A stretch of DNA of 64,000 bases from Microbacterium sp. W4I20 (GTDB lineage: Bacteria; Actinomycetota; Actinomycetes; Actinomycetales; Microbacteriaceae): NCBI RefSeq assembly GCF_030816505.1, contig NZ_JAUSYB010000001.1, forward strand, positions 1 through 64,000, written 5' to 3'. Both the position numbers and the translations under genes were made by a program. The notes beneath the pieces are model-generated. The model was not told where the DNA came from, did no database searches, and saw nothing but the letters and a program-made list of their open reading frames with translations. Of the stretch, positions 40,505 to 50,628 are shown in pieces; the first letter of the stretch is position 1, and every line of letters begins with the position of its first letter.

Positions 40505-41226
40505 GGCACGACCTCTCGGCTCGAGACGTCGCCGCCATCGAGTTGATGGACGATCCGCATGCTGATGAGCGGATGCTGGCGCGGACCTACGGACGCTTCG
40601 GTTTCGTGAACGCCGTGGTCTCGCGACCCGGCCTGCTCTACCGGCGCGACATCCGTCCGCGAGCGCGACCCGACCGGCCGCTGCGGATCCTCGATGTCGG
40701 AGCCGGTGGGGGAGATCTGTGCCGCCTGATCGCGGGACGCCTGCGCCACGACGGCATCGCGGCCGAGGTCACTGCACTCGATGCCGATGAACGCGCGATC
40801 CGGTGGGCGTCCGCGCAGGACAGAGGTGCGGGAGTGCGGTATCGGCGCGCGCTGACGGCCGAGCTCGCGGAGGCGGGCGAGACCTTCGATGTCGTGCTCT
40901 CGAACCACGTGCTGCACCACCTCGATGCGGCGGAGCTGCAGACCGTGCTCGACGACTCCCTCCGGCTCATCGACGAGGGCGGGCTGGTCTCGCACCACGA
41001 CATCGCGCGCAGCAGGACCGCGTATGCCCTCTTCGCCGCGGCCACCTGGCCGCTGTCGCGGAGCCTCCTCGCGGACTCGTTCATCCGCGTGGACGGGCTC
41101 ATTAGCGTCCGCCGCTCGTACACCGTGGCGGAACTCGCTGCCGTGGTGCCGTCGGGGTGGACGGTTCGCGGCGGGGTTCCCTCGCGCCTCGAGCTGCGAT
41201 GGGAGGACACGGGTGCCCGATCATGA
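40501..41226 (+). CDS. SAM-dependent methyltransferase of the type III PKS cluster
   Basis: The product has 241 residues, with motif I ILDVGAGGGDLCRLIAG, then ALDADERAIRWA and the post-motif SNHVLHHLD. It is coupled to the polyketide synthase by ATGA and overlaps the FAD monooxygenase gene. A role in O- or C-methylation of the polyketide product follows from context only. Confidence 0.88.
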   Translation: MRHDLSARDVAAIELMDDPHADERMLARTYGRFGFVNAVVSRPGLLYRRDIRPRARPDRPLRILDVGAGGGDLCRLIAGRLRHDGIAAEVTALDADERAIRWASAQDRGAGVRYRRALTAELAEAGETFDVVLSNHVLHHLDAAELQTVLDDSLRLIDEGGLVSHHDIARSRTAYALFAAATWPLSRSLLADSFIRVDGLISVRRSYTVAELAAVVPSGWTVRGGVPSRLELRWEDTGARS

Positions 41227-42128
41227 CGTGCTGATCGTCGGAGCGGGGCCGGTGGGCCTGCCTGACCTTCGCGCCGGAGCGTCCGGTCCTGATCCTTCCG
41301 CAGCCGGAGACGCACTCACTTCTGCAGGAGCGTCTGCTCGTGCTGTCAGAGGAGACCCTGCGCCCGAGGCACACCGTGCGGGCTCTCCGCGATGAGGGCG
41401 ATGCCGTGCGAGTGACCGTCGACACCCCTGCGGGCCCGCACGACCTCACGGCAGGCGTGGTCGTGGTGGCCGACGGCGTGCGCAGTCCGCTCCGAGGGGC
41501 CGGCCGGTTCGGGTGGCGTCGCCGGGGCGGGAGCGCCACCTACGCGATGATCGATGTCGCGGATCCTACGCCGGACCGTCGTGCGGTCCTGCACTGCGAG
41601 CCTGCGGGGCTTGTGGAATCCTTCCCGTTGCCGGGTGCGCGTCGCCGATGGGTCGCTCGGCAGGGACCGGAGGGTGCATTGGACGACCCGGTGGCCTTCC
41701 AGGATGCTATCGAGTCACGCACCGGCATCCGTCCGGAACTCGCGCCCGGCGAGAACCCCACCGTCTTCGTCGCGGCTCAGCACACCGCGGCGCGCCTGGT
41801 CCGGGGACGGGTCGTGCTCCTGGGCGATGCCGCGCATGAGATCAGCCCGATCGGCGGCCAGGGGATGAATCTCGGGTGGGCGGACGCCGTGCACCTGGAT
41901 GCCGCCCTGCGCCGGTCCCTTCCACGAGAAGCGCCGCACCTCGCCGCGTATGAGCGGCACGTTCAGCGCTCGGCGCGGACCGCGCAGCGTCGTTCCGCCT
42001 TCTACATGGCCATGGGTGCGCCCGCGCCTGGCATCGCGGTGCGCGGCAGGGAGCCACTCATCCGAGTGCTGGGGTCGCCGCCGTTGCGCGCAGCGACCGC
42101 GGGGCTGATCACGATGCGCGGTCTCTGA
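41213..42128 (+). pseudogene. FAD-dependent monooxygenase with internal deletion
   Basis: The start region has the FAD-binding motif VLIVGAGPVGL, directly followed in another frame by LTFAPERPVLILPQPETHSL, a segment that in relatives lies some 70 residues further on. From there the frame is intact, with VVVADGVRSPLRG and GDAAHEISPIGGQGMNLG near the FAD ribityl/pyrophosphate site. Thus part of the Rossmann domain (about 200 nt) is missing and the frame is shifted at about 41259. The joint carries a repeated CCTG. It could be a real deletion, an assembly misjoin or an unresolved variant. The intact protein would oxidise the methylated polyketide. Confidence 0.8.
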
Positions 42129-42130
42129 CG

Positions 42131-42171
42131 CACGAAGACCCCGGTCCTCCGAGAGGGCCGGGGTCTTCGTG
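42131..42171. terminator. Bidirectional terminator between monooxygenase and lpd
   Basis: A perfect 14-bp stem, CACGAAGACCCCGG with its complement at 42158-42171, separates convergent genes. It would work for both strands. Confidence 0.85.
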
Positions 42172-42178
42172 TGCAGCG

Positions 42179-43576
<1,398 letters not shown>

Positions 43577-43582
43577 GTGTTA

Positions 43583-43588
43583 AGCCTA
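43583..43588 (-). promoter_or_regulatory. -10 element TAGGCT of lpd, overlapping the copC stop
   Basis: On the minus strand TAGGCT is followed by TAACAC and the lpd ATG. Its first three bases are the TAG stop codon of the CopC-like gene. Confidence 0.55.
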
Positions 43589-44248
43589 TCGCTCCGACGG
43601 GGGCTCGGAACCGGTCTCGGAGCCGGTCTCCGTGCCGTCGCGACGACGGCGAACCGAGTACCAGACCATCAGTGCCACGATCACCAGGATGCCGCCGATC
43701 GAGAGCACCCAGATCCAGGCGCTCGCGCCGGATCCGTCGTTCGTCGCCGGCTCGTCGGGGGCCGCGGTCTCGGGCGTCGCCGATGCCGCTTCGCTGGGCG
43801 TTGCGGACGTCGGGGCAGCGCTCGGCTGATTGGTCGCGCCGGCGTCTGAGCCGGTCGTCACGGTGAAGAAGTACTCATCGGAGGTCGGGTGGCCATCGCT
43901 CGAGACGACCTTCCAGATCACGTGGTACTCACCGGCCGGAGCCGCAGCGAGGAGCGGCTGAGTGACGATCGCGCCCTCCACAGTCGCGGGGCCGTCGGTG
44001 GCTTTCTCGCCATCGGGTCCCGTCACGACCACCTCGGTGGCCCCCTCGCCGTCGATCAGCTTGGCGCTGAACGTGAGCGTGAGCTCCGCCGGGAGCACAT
44101 CCACCTCGCTGTCGGCGGCGGGTGATGACGACACGAGGGAGTCGTGGGCGGAGGCGGAGAGAGGGGAGAAGAGCACCAGGAAGGCGGCGAGGAGCGTCAC
44201 GGCGAGGGCTATGGAGGCGGCGGGCAGGCGCAGAGCTTTGGTCTTCAC
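43586..44248 (-). CDS. CopC domain protein, secreted and membrane-anchored
   Basis: The product has 220 residues. A signal peptide with a long hydrophobic core ends at ASA, so the mature protein would start with His (HDSLVSSSPA), the residue that binds copper in CopC. The CopC domain continues to DGHPTSDEYFFTVTT. A Ser/Pro/Ala/Thr-rich linker and a C-terminal membrane helix (WIWVLSIGGILVIVALMVWY) with a basic tail follow. A role in copper handling outside the membrane is inferred. No CopD lies beside it. The GTG start follows TAGGGT by 6 nt. Confidence 0.88.
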   Translation of the reverse strand: MKTKALRLPAASIALAVTLLAAFLVLFSPLSASAHDSLVSSSPAADSEVDVLPAELTLTFSAKLIDGEGATEVVVTGPDGEKATDGPATVEGAIVTQPLLAAAPAGEYHVIWKVVSSDGHPTSDEYFFTVTTGSDAGATNQPSAAPTSATPSEAASATPETAAPDEPATNDGSGASAWIWVLSIGGILVIVALMVWYSVRRRRDGTETGSETGSEPPSER

Positions 44249-44254
44249 AGGTCC

Positions 44255-44260
44255 ACCCTA
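44255..44260 (-). promoter_or_regulatory. -10 element TAGGGT of the CopC gene
   Basis: On the minus strand TAGGGT is followed by GGACCT and the GTG at 44248. Confidence 0.5.
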
Positions 44261-44323
44261 TGAATGCGCGGTATGTGACGGCTGAGTATGCATGCGGCCT
44301 CCCGCGAGCGGCTCGGCATCCGT

Positions 44324-44329
44324 TAGTCT
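44324..44329 (+). promoter_or_regulatory. -10 element TAGTCT of garA
   Basis: TAGTCT precedes a short leader that carries AGGAGG just before the garA GTG. Confidence 0.45.
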
Positions 44330-44349
44330 GGACAACCTAGGAGGGCACA

Positions 44350-44835
44350 GTGACAGACAGCGACAGCCGCCCGGCCGGAGAAGCCGCAATCCACCGCTCC
44401 GGCGAGCAGAGGCACGACGTGACGCAGACGTTCGGACACGATTCCGATCTGTCCTTCGTGCCGTTCGGCGTGGAACTCACCGACGTCGAGCAGACCGCGA
44501 TCGCGGCCCTGCCGTCGGGCTCAGCCCTGCTCCTGGTGCGCTCCGGCGCGCTGGCCGGAGCACGATACCTTCTCGACACCGACGTGACGACGGTGGGCCG
44601 GCACCCCGAAGCCGACATCTTCTTCGACGACGTGACCGTCTCGCGACGCCACGCGGAGATCACCCGCACCGGAACGACGTTCGAGATCATCGATCAGCGA
44701 TCGCTCAATGGAACATACGTGAACGGCGAGCGTGTCGACCGCAGCGCGCTGGTCGACGGTTCCGAGCTCCGCGTCGGCAAGTTCCGACTGAACTTCTTCG
44801 CCTCGCCGCACGACCGGGCGGCGGCGAACGCCTGA
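44350..44835 (+). CDS. garA: FHA domain protein GarA/OdhI
   Basis: The product has 161 residues. The FHA domain covers about residues 60-150, with TVGRHPEADIFFDDVTVSRR and SLNGTYVNG. Near the N-terminus DVTQTFGHD (Thr25 and Thr27) takes the place of the ETT phospho-site of GarA. In relatives, unphosphorylated GarA/OdhI inhibits 2-oxoglutarate dehydrogenase and PASTA kinases relieve this. Two possible partners are in the window: lpd (E3) close by and a PASTA kinase at 57-59 kb. The GTG start has AGGAGG upstream. Confidence 0.9.
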   Translation: MTDSDSRPAGEAAIHRSGEQRHDVTQTFGHDSDLSFVPFGVELTDVEQTAIAALPSGSALLLVRSGALAGARYLLDTDVTTVGRHPEADIFFDDVTVSRRHAEITRTGTTFEIIDQRSLNGTYVNGERVDRSALVDGSELRVGKFRLNFFASPHDRAAANA

Positions 44836-45521
44836 TGGCGGCCTCTCCCGCCCGCGAACGCTCTGCGTCCGCGGGCCTGCTGAGTATCGGGCAGGTGCTC
44901 GCTCGGCTCACTCCGGAGTTCCCGGACCTGACCTCCAGCAAACTACGGTTCCTCGAGGTGCAGGGCATCGTCAGCCCCTCCCGCACCGAATCCGGCTATC
45001 GCAAGTTCTGTGCGGCCGACATCGAGCGGCTCCGCCTCGGTCTCACCCTGCAGCGCGACCACTATCTGCCGCTGAGCGTGATCCGCGAACAGCTCGACGA
45101 GGCGGAGGCCGGGGGAGAGTCGAACTCGCTCGTGGCGCCGCCGTCGATCGCCCCGACGCCTCGACGCTACCGGCGGGCCGAGCTTCTGGCCGCCGCCGGC
45201 GCCGGACCCCAACTGCTCAACGACGCGATCAGTACCGGTGTCATCACAGCGCAGGAGAGCTACCCGGAGGCCACGGTCACGCTGCTGCGCGGCCTCGTCG
45301 CGCTCGACCGCCACGGCATCGAACCCCGCCACCTGCGCTCGCTCCGTCAGGGCGCGGAGCGCGAGGTCGCTCTCATCGAGTCCGCGATGTCGTCGCTGCT
45401 GCGCCGCACGGATGCCGCGTCGCGGGCGAAGGCCAGCGAACTGGCCCCCGAACTCGCGACCAAGATCGATGAAGTGCGTTCGCTCTTCATCAAAGACGCG
45501 CTGTCGCGGGTGCTTTCGTAA
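44835..45521 (+). CDS. ftsR: MerR-like regulator FtsR
   Basis: The product has 228 residues. The N-terminal MerR-type winged helix reads LLSIGQVLARLTPEFPDLTS, then SKLRFLEVQGIV and SRTESGYRKF. It matches the Rv1828/FtsR type, an activator of ftsZ in Corynebacterium. It starts at an ATG that overlaps the garA stop (TGATG) and is in the same operon. mraZ and rsmH, heads of the division cluster, lie 17 kb away. Confidence 0.87.
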   Translation: MAASPARERSASAGLLSIGQVLARLTPEFPDLTSSKLRFLEVQGIVSPSRTESGYRKFCAADIERLRLGLTLQRDHYLPLSVIREQLDEAEAGGESNSLVAPPSIAPTPRRYRRAELLAAAGAGPQLLNDAISTGVITAQESYPEATVTLLRGLVALDRHGIEPRHLRSLRQGAEREVALIESAMSSLLRRTDAASRAKASELAPELATKIDEVRSLFIKDALSRVLS

Positions 45522-45620
45522 CGAACTGGTTGCGACACACCTTCGACGTCCCACGGATGTCATTGCCGGTGCCCGAGCACTGCTCTACCGTGGAGATAAC
45601 CGTTCCAGGGAGGATTTCAG

Positions 45621-46166
45621 ATGAATGCGGATGAGCTCACAGGCGACCCGCGGTTCGTACCCGAACTCCTCTTCACGGACGGTCTCCCCGCCATGGACGA
45701 CGAGGTCGGATACCGCGGAGCGGTTGCCGCTCGTGCCGCCGGCATCACTTACCGTCAACTGGACTACTGGGCGCGTACCGAGCTGGTGGAGCCCACCGTC
45801 CGCGGCGCGAGCGGCTCCGGCTCGCAGCGCCTCTACGGCTTCCGCGACATCCTGGTCCTGAAGCTCGTCAAGAGCCTCCTCGACACCGGTATCTCCCTGC
45901 AGCAGATCCGCACGGCGGTCGAAGAGCTGCGTCGTGCCGGCATCCGCGATCTGGCCGGCACCACGCTGATGAGCGATGGTGCATCGGTCTATCTCTGCAC
46001 GTCGAACGATGAGGTCATCGACCTCGTCAGCCGCGGACAGGGCGTGTTCGGCATCGCCGTCGGGAAGGTGCTCCGCGAGGTCGAGTCGACTCTCGTCGCC
46101 TTCGATCCGACCGCTCCGGACCCGGTCGACGAGCTCTCGGCGCGGCGCTCCAAGCGCTCCGCCTGA
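45621..46166 (+). CDS. MerR family regulator (Rv1830 type)
   Basis: The product has 181 residues. The MerR domain includes GYRGAVAARAAGITYRQLDY and a SGSQRLYGFRDILVLKLVKS helix segment. A C-terminal region of the HspR/Rv1830 kind, with no ligand cysteine pattern, follows. The start has GGGAGG 8 nt upstream. In mycobacteria a bifunctional nuclease gene (Rv1829) lies between the two MerR genes; here that place is a 99-nt spacer. Confidence 0.88.
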   Translation: MNADELTGDPRFVPELLFTDGLPAMDDEVGYRGAVAARAAGITYRQLDYWARTELVEPTVRGASGSGSQRLYGFRDILVLKLVKSLLDTGISLQQIRTAVEELRRAGIRDLAGTTLMSDGASVYLCTSNDEVIDLVSRGQGVFGIAVGKVLREVESTLVAFDPTAPDPVDELSARRSKRSA

Positions 46167-46167
46167 C

Positions 46168-46190
46168 CCCTTCGACAGGCTCAGGGACCC
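46168..46190 (-). repeat. Dispersed 23-bp repeat, intergenic copy
   Basis: CCCTTCGACAGGCTCAGGGA followed by CCC is, on the minus strand, a 21/23 match of the copy inside scpA at 16311-16333. It begins just after the MerR stop codon. Confidence 0.7.
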
Positions 46191-46213
46191 AAGGGGACTT
46201 CTCTGCCCACGAG

Positions 46214-46245
46214 AAACGGCCACCCTCGATGAGGATGGCCGTTTT
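46214..46245. terminator. Terminator between merR and ParA-like gene
   Basis: AAACGGCCACCCTC and GAGGATGGCCGTTT form a stem with one mismatch around a 3-nt loop, followed by T residues. It separates convergent genes and may serve both. Confidence 0.75.
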
Positions 46246-46260
46246 GCTGATCGCTGCGCG

Positions 46261-47064
46261 TCAGGCGCTCTCCGGCAGGGCGATGCGCCCGGTGCGGATG
46301 ATGCGGTCGAGCAGCTGATCGAAGTCGGCGGCGAGTTCCTGCGCGGAGTCGCCCGGCCAGATGTGCAGCGGTTTGGCGGCGCCCTGCGCCTGCTGCAGTG
46401 ACGTGCGCTCCGGCAGCTGCGGGGCGAGCACGAGCGGGCCGAACATGTCGCGCAGCTCCTTGATGCGGAACTGGTGCTCGATCGACTGCGGACGCACGCG
46501 GTTCACGACGATGCCGAGGGGCTGGAGGCGGGGGGAGAGTCCTCGACGGATCTCCTCGATGGCGCGAAGCGCGCGGTCCGCCGCGGCGACGGAGAACAGT
46601 CCGGGCTCGGTGACGACCATGACGCGGTCGCTCGCCGCCCAGGCGGTGCGGGTGAGGGCGTTCAGCGAGGGCGCGCAGTCGACCAGCACGAGGTCGTAGT
46701 CGGCCTCGACGGCGGCAAGAGCCTCTTCGAGCTTCCAGACGTCTCGGACGCTCGGGTGCGGGCCGTCGAAGTTGATGGCGGACGGGCTGCCGATGAGCAC
46801 GTCGATCGTGCCCGGGTGCACCTTCGCCCAGCCGCTGGAGGTGATCGCCTGACGGACGACCTTCTCCTTCGGGTTCGCCAGCACATCGGCGATGTTGAGT
46901 CGTCCGGCCACCTGGATGTCCATCCCGGTGGAGACGTCGGACTGCGGGTCGAGGTCGACGACGAGAGTCCGGACTCCCCGGGCGAAAGCCGCTGAGGCCA
47001 GCCCGAGTGTCACGGTCGTCTTGCCGACGCCCCCCTTGAGAGAGCTGACGCTGAGTACGTGCAC
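46261..47064 (-). CDS. ParA family ATPase
   Basis: The product has 267 residues: SSLKGGVGKTTVTLGLASAA (deviant Walker A), VVDLDPQSDVSTGMD (switch region) and LVLVDCAPSLNALT (Walker B). It is a second ParA, unrelated in context to the one near scpA, with no ParB. I prefer the GTG at 47064 because TAACGT ends 7 nt before it. The GTG at 47073 is possible. Confidence 0.85.
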   Translation of the reverse strand: MHVLSVSSLKGGVGKTTVTLGLASAAFARGVRTLVVDLDPQSDVSTGMDIQVAGRLNIADVLANPKEKVVRQAITSSGWAKVHPGTIDVLIGSPSAINFDGPHPSVRDVWKLEEALAAVEADYDLVLVDCAPSLNALTRTAWAASDRVMVVTEPGLFSVAAADRALRAIEEIRRGLSPRLQPLGIVVNRVRPQSIEHQFRIKELRDMFGPLVLAPQLPERTSLQQAQGAAKPLHIWPGDSAQELAADFDQLLDRIIRTGRIALPESA

Positions 47065-47071
47065 GGACTCC

Positions 47072-47077
47072 ACGTTA
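47072..47077 (-). promoter_or_regulatory. -10 element TAACGT for ParA-like gene
   Basis: On the minus strand TAACGT is followed by 7 nt and the GTG at 47064. Confidence 0.4.
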
Positions 47078-47156
47078 CCTTCCCCTAGGCTGAGGGGACA
47101 CTCAGCCCCGCCCCTGCACGCCGAAAACGCCGTGCATCGAGCTCTCAGAGGTGTGC

Positions 47157-50100
47157 ATGTTCCAGAAGATCCTTGTGGCCAACCGCGGCGAGATCGCGAT
47201 CCGGGCCTTCCGAGCGGCGTACGAGGTGGGGGCGCGCACCGTCGCGGTGTTCCCGCATGAGGACCGCGGTTCCGTGCATCGGCTCAAGGCCGACGAAGCC
47301 TACGAGATCGGCGAACGCGGGCATCCCGTCCGCGCCTACCTGAACGTCGATGAGATCATCCGTGTCGCACTCGAGGCGGGTGCCGACGCGATCTACCCCG
47401 GGTACGGGTTCCTCTCGGAGAACCCGGAGCTCGCAGAGAAGGCCGCAGCGAACGGCATCGTCTTCATCGGACCGCCGTCGAAGGTGCTGGAGATGGCTGG
47501 CAACAAGGTCGAGGCGAAGCGCCACGCGATCGAGGCCGGCGTTCCGGTCCTCCGCTCGACGGAGGCGTCGGACGACATCGAAGCCCTCGTCGCCCAGGCC
47601 GAGGACATCGGGTTCCCGCTGTTCGCCAAGGCAGTGGCCGGTGGAGGCGGGCGCGGTATGCGCCGTGTGGAGACCCCGGGCGAGCTCGCCCCGGCCCTCG
47701 CTGCGGCCATGCGCGAGGCTTCGAGCGCGTTCGGCGATGCCCGGATGTTCCTGGAGCAGGCGGTCGTTCGTCCTCGGCACATCGAGGTGCAGATCCTCGC
47801 GGACAAGACCGGCGAGACCGTTCACCTGTTCGAGCGCGACTGCTCGGTGCAGCGCCGCCACCAGAAGGTGGTCGAGATCGCTCCTGCCCCCAACCTCGAT
47901 GACAGCGTCCGCACCGCGCTGCACGGCTACGCGGTCGCCTTCGCCCGCTCGATCGGGTACGAGAACGCCGGCACGGTCGAGTTCCTGCTCGAGACCGCGG
48001 GGGGAGCGCACCGGTGAAGTCGTCTTCATCGAGATGAACCCGCGCATCCAGGTCGAGCACACGGTCACCGAGGAGGTCACCGACGTCGACCTCGTGCAGA
48101 GTCAGATGCGTATCGCCGCCGGGCAGACGCTCGCCGACCTCGGGCTGCAGCAGCAGAACCTGCACCTGCGCGGCGCCGCCCTGCAGTGCCGGATCACGAC
48201 CGAGGATCCGACCCAGGGATTCCGCCCCGACACCGGAAAGATCACCACCTACCGGTCGCCGGGTGGCGCCGGCATCCGCCTCGACGGCGGCACCGTGCAT
48301 CAGGGTGCGCAGATCAGCCCGCACTTCGACTCCATGCTGGCGAAGCTGACCTGCCGCGGTCGCGACTTCCCCGCGGCCGTGGCTCGCGCGCGACGCGCAC
48401 TGGCCGAGTTCCGCATCCGCGGTGTGTCCACGAACATCCCCTTCCTGCAGGCGCTGCTCGACGACGACGCGTTCATCGCCGGCGACGTCAGCACGTCCTT
48501 CATCGATGAGCGTCCGGAACTGCTGCGCGGTCGCGTCTCGAAGGACCGCGGCACGAGGCTCCTGAACTGGCTGGTCGACGTCACCGTCAACAAGCCCCAC
48601 GGTTCCCACCCGGGTGTGATCGACCCTGCCGCCAAGCTGCCCGCCGTCGACCTCACGACCGAGCCGGTGGCGGGCTCCCGCCAGCGACTTCTGGAACTCG
48701 GGCCGGAGGGCTTCGCGCGCAGCCTCCGCGAGCAGACCGCACTGGCGATCACCGACACCACGTTCCGCGACGCCCACCAGTCACTCCTGGCCACCAGGGT
48801 ACGGACGAAGGACCTGGTCGCCGCGGCGCCCTATCTCGCCCGGCTCACACCCGGCCTGCTCTCCGTCGAAGCCTGGGGTGGCGCAACCTACGACGTCGCG
48901 CTCCGATTCCTCGGCGAGGACCCGTGGGAGCGTCTCGACAAGCTGCGGGCGGCGCTGCCGAACGTCGCGATCCAGATGCTGCTGCGCGGGCGCAACACGG
49001 TGGGCTACACGCCGTACCCCACTGCCGTCACCGAGGCGTTCGTCGCCGAGGCCGCAGCGAGCGGCGTCGACATCTTCCGCATCTTCGACGCGCTGAACGA
49101 CGTCGAGCAGATGCGGCCCGCCATCGAGGCCGTGCGCAACACCGGCACGGCTGTCGCCGAGGTGGCGCTCTGCTACACCGGCGATCTGCTCGACCCGGCG
49201 GAAGACCTCTACACGCTCGACTACTACCTGGGCCTGGCAGATCAGATCGTCGCCGCCGGTGCGCACATCATCGCGATCAAGGACATGGCCGGTCTGCTCC
49301 GTCCCGCCGCGGCCGCGAAGCTCGTGTCGGCGTTGCGCGAGCGCTTCGACCTTCCGGTGCATCTGCATACGCACGACACCCCCGGTGGTCAGCTCGCGAC
49401 GCTGCTCGCGGCGAGTGCGGTGGGCGTCGACGCGGTGGATGCGGCATCCGCTCCGCTTTCCGGCACGACCAGCCAGCCGTCCCTGTCGTCGCTCGTCGCG
49501 GCGCTCGCCCACACGGAGCGCGACAGTGGGATCTCCCTCGGCGGGGTCTCGGACCTCGAACCGTATTGGGAGGCCGTACGCCGGCAGTACGCGCCGTTCG
49601 AGTCCGGCCTGCCCGGACCCACGGGCCGTGTGTACCACCACGAGATCCCCGGTGGACAGCTGTCCAACCTCCGCCAGCAGGCGAAGGCACTAGGCCTGGC
49701 GAACGACTTCGAGCTGATCGAGGACATGTACGCCGCGGCCGACCGCATCCTCGGCCGGGTGCCGAAGGTGACCCCGTCGTCGAAGGTGGTCGGCGACCTC
49801 GCCCTGCACCTCGCAGCGGTCAAGGCCGACCCGGCGGACTTCGAGGCGAACCCGGAGAAGTACGACGTCCCGGACTCGGTCGTCGGCTTCATGGCGGGGG
49901 AGCTGGGTGACCTGCCGGGCGGGTGGCCCGAGCCCTTCCGCACTAAGGTGCTGGCCGGACGCTCCGTGCGCGTCGGTCTCACCGAGATCTCGGCCGAAGA
50001 CGAAGCGGCTCTCGCCGGATCCAGCGCCGAGCGCCGCGCACGTCTCAACGCGCTGCTCTTCCCCGCGCCGACGAAGGAGTACCTCGAGCGCCGTGAGCGG

Positions 50101-50565
50101 TTCGGCGACCTGTCGGTTCTCGACACGAGCGACTACCTCTACGGTCTGGTGCAGGGGCAGGAGCATGTGATCGAGATCGACCGCGGAGTACAGCTCTACA
50201 TCGGGCTGGAGGCCATCGGCGACGCCGACGACAGGGGCATGCGCACGGTCATGACGACCCTCAACGGACAGCTCCGACCAGTGTTCGTTCGCGACCGATC
50301 CATCTCCGTGGATGCCCATGAGGTGGAGAAGGCGGATACCTCGATACCGGGTCAGGTGGCCGCCCCCTTCTCGGGCGTGGTCACGCTGAAGGCCGAGGTC
50401 GGCAGCACGGTCAAGGCCGGTGAGCCCGTCGCATCCATCGAGGCGATGAAGATGGAAGCGGCGATCACGTCGCCGGTCGACGGCGTCCTCGAACGTCACG
50501 CGATCGCCGGCACCCAGCAGGTGGATGCCGGAGATCTTTTGGTCGTCATCCGTCCCGCGCACTAA
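47157..50565 (+). pseudogene. pyc: Pyruvate carboxylase, frameshifted
   Basis: This is the full-length biotin enzyme converting pyruvate to oxaloacetate. The biotin carboxylase domain (FQKILVANRGEIAIRAFRAA) is followed by the carboxyltransferase domain (TTFRDAHQSLLATRVRTKDL), a helical region and the biotinyl domain (ASIEAMKMEAAITSPV, with the biotin Lys). The frame is lost in the G run at 47999-48004 (six G where five fit), producing a stop at 48015-48017. Without that base the product is 1135 residues, the normal length. A 7-bp hairpin at 47088-47107 lies in the leader. The break is probably a sequencing indel, because both halves are otherwise intact. Confidence 0.92.
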
Positions 50566-50628
50566 TCTTGGGCGGGCGAGGGCCGCGCCGCGTGCGCACC
50601 CGAGGCTCGCGCAGGCTTGGAGTGCATC

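Noticed and set aside
47351..50565. Separate gene starting at about 47350 for the rear part of pyruvate carboxylase
   Set aside because: The first 220 codons of that frame are out-of-frame biotin carboxylase sequence; homology begins only after the extra G near 48000.
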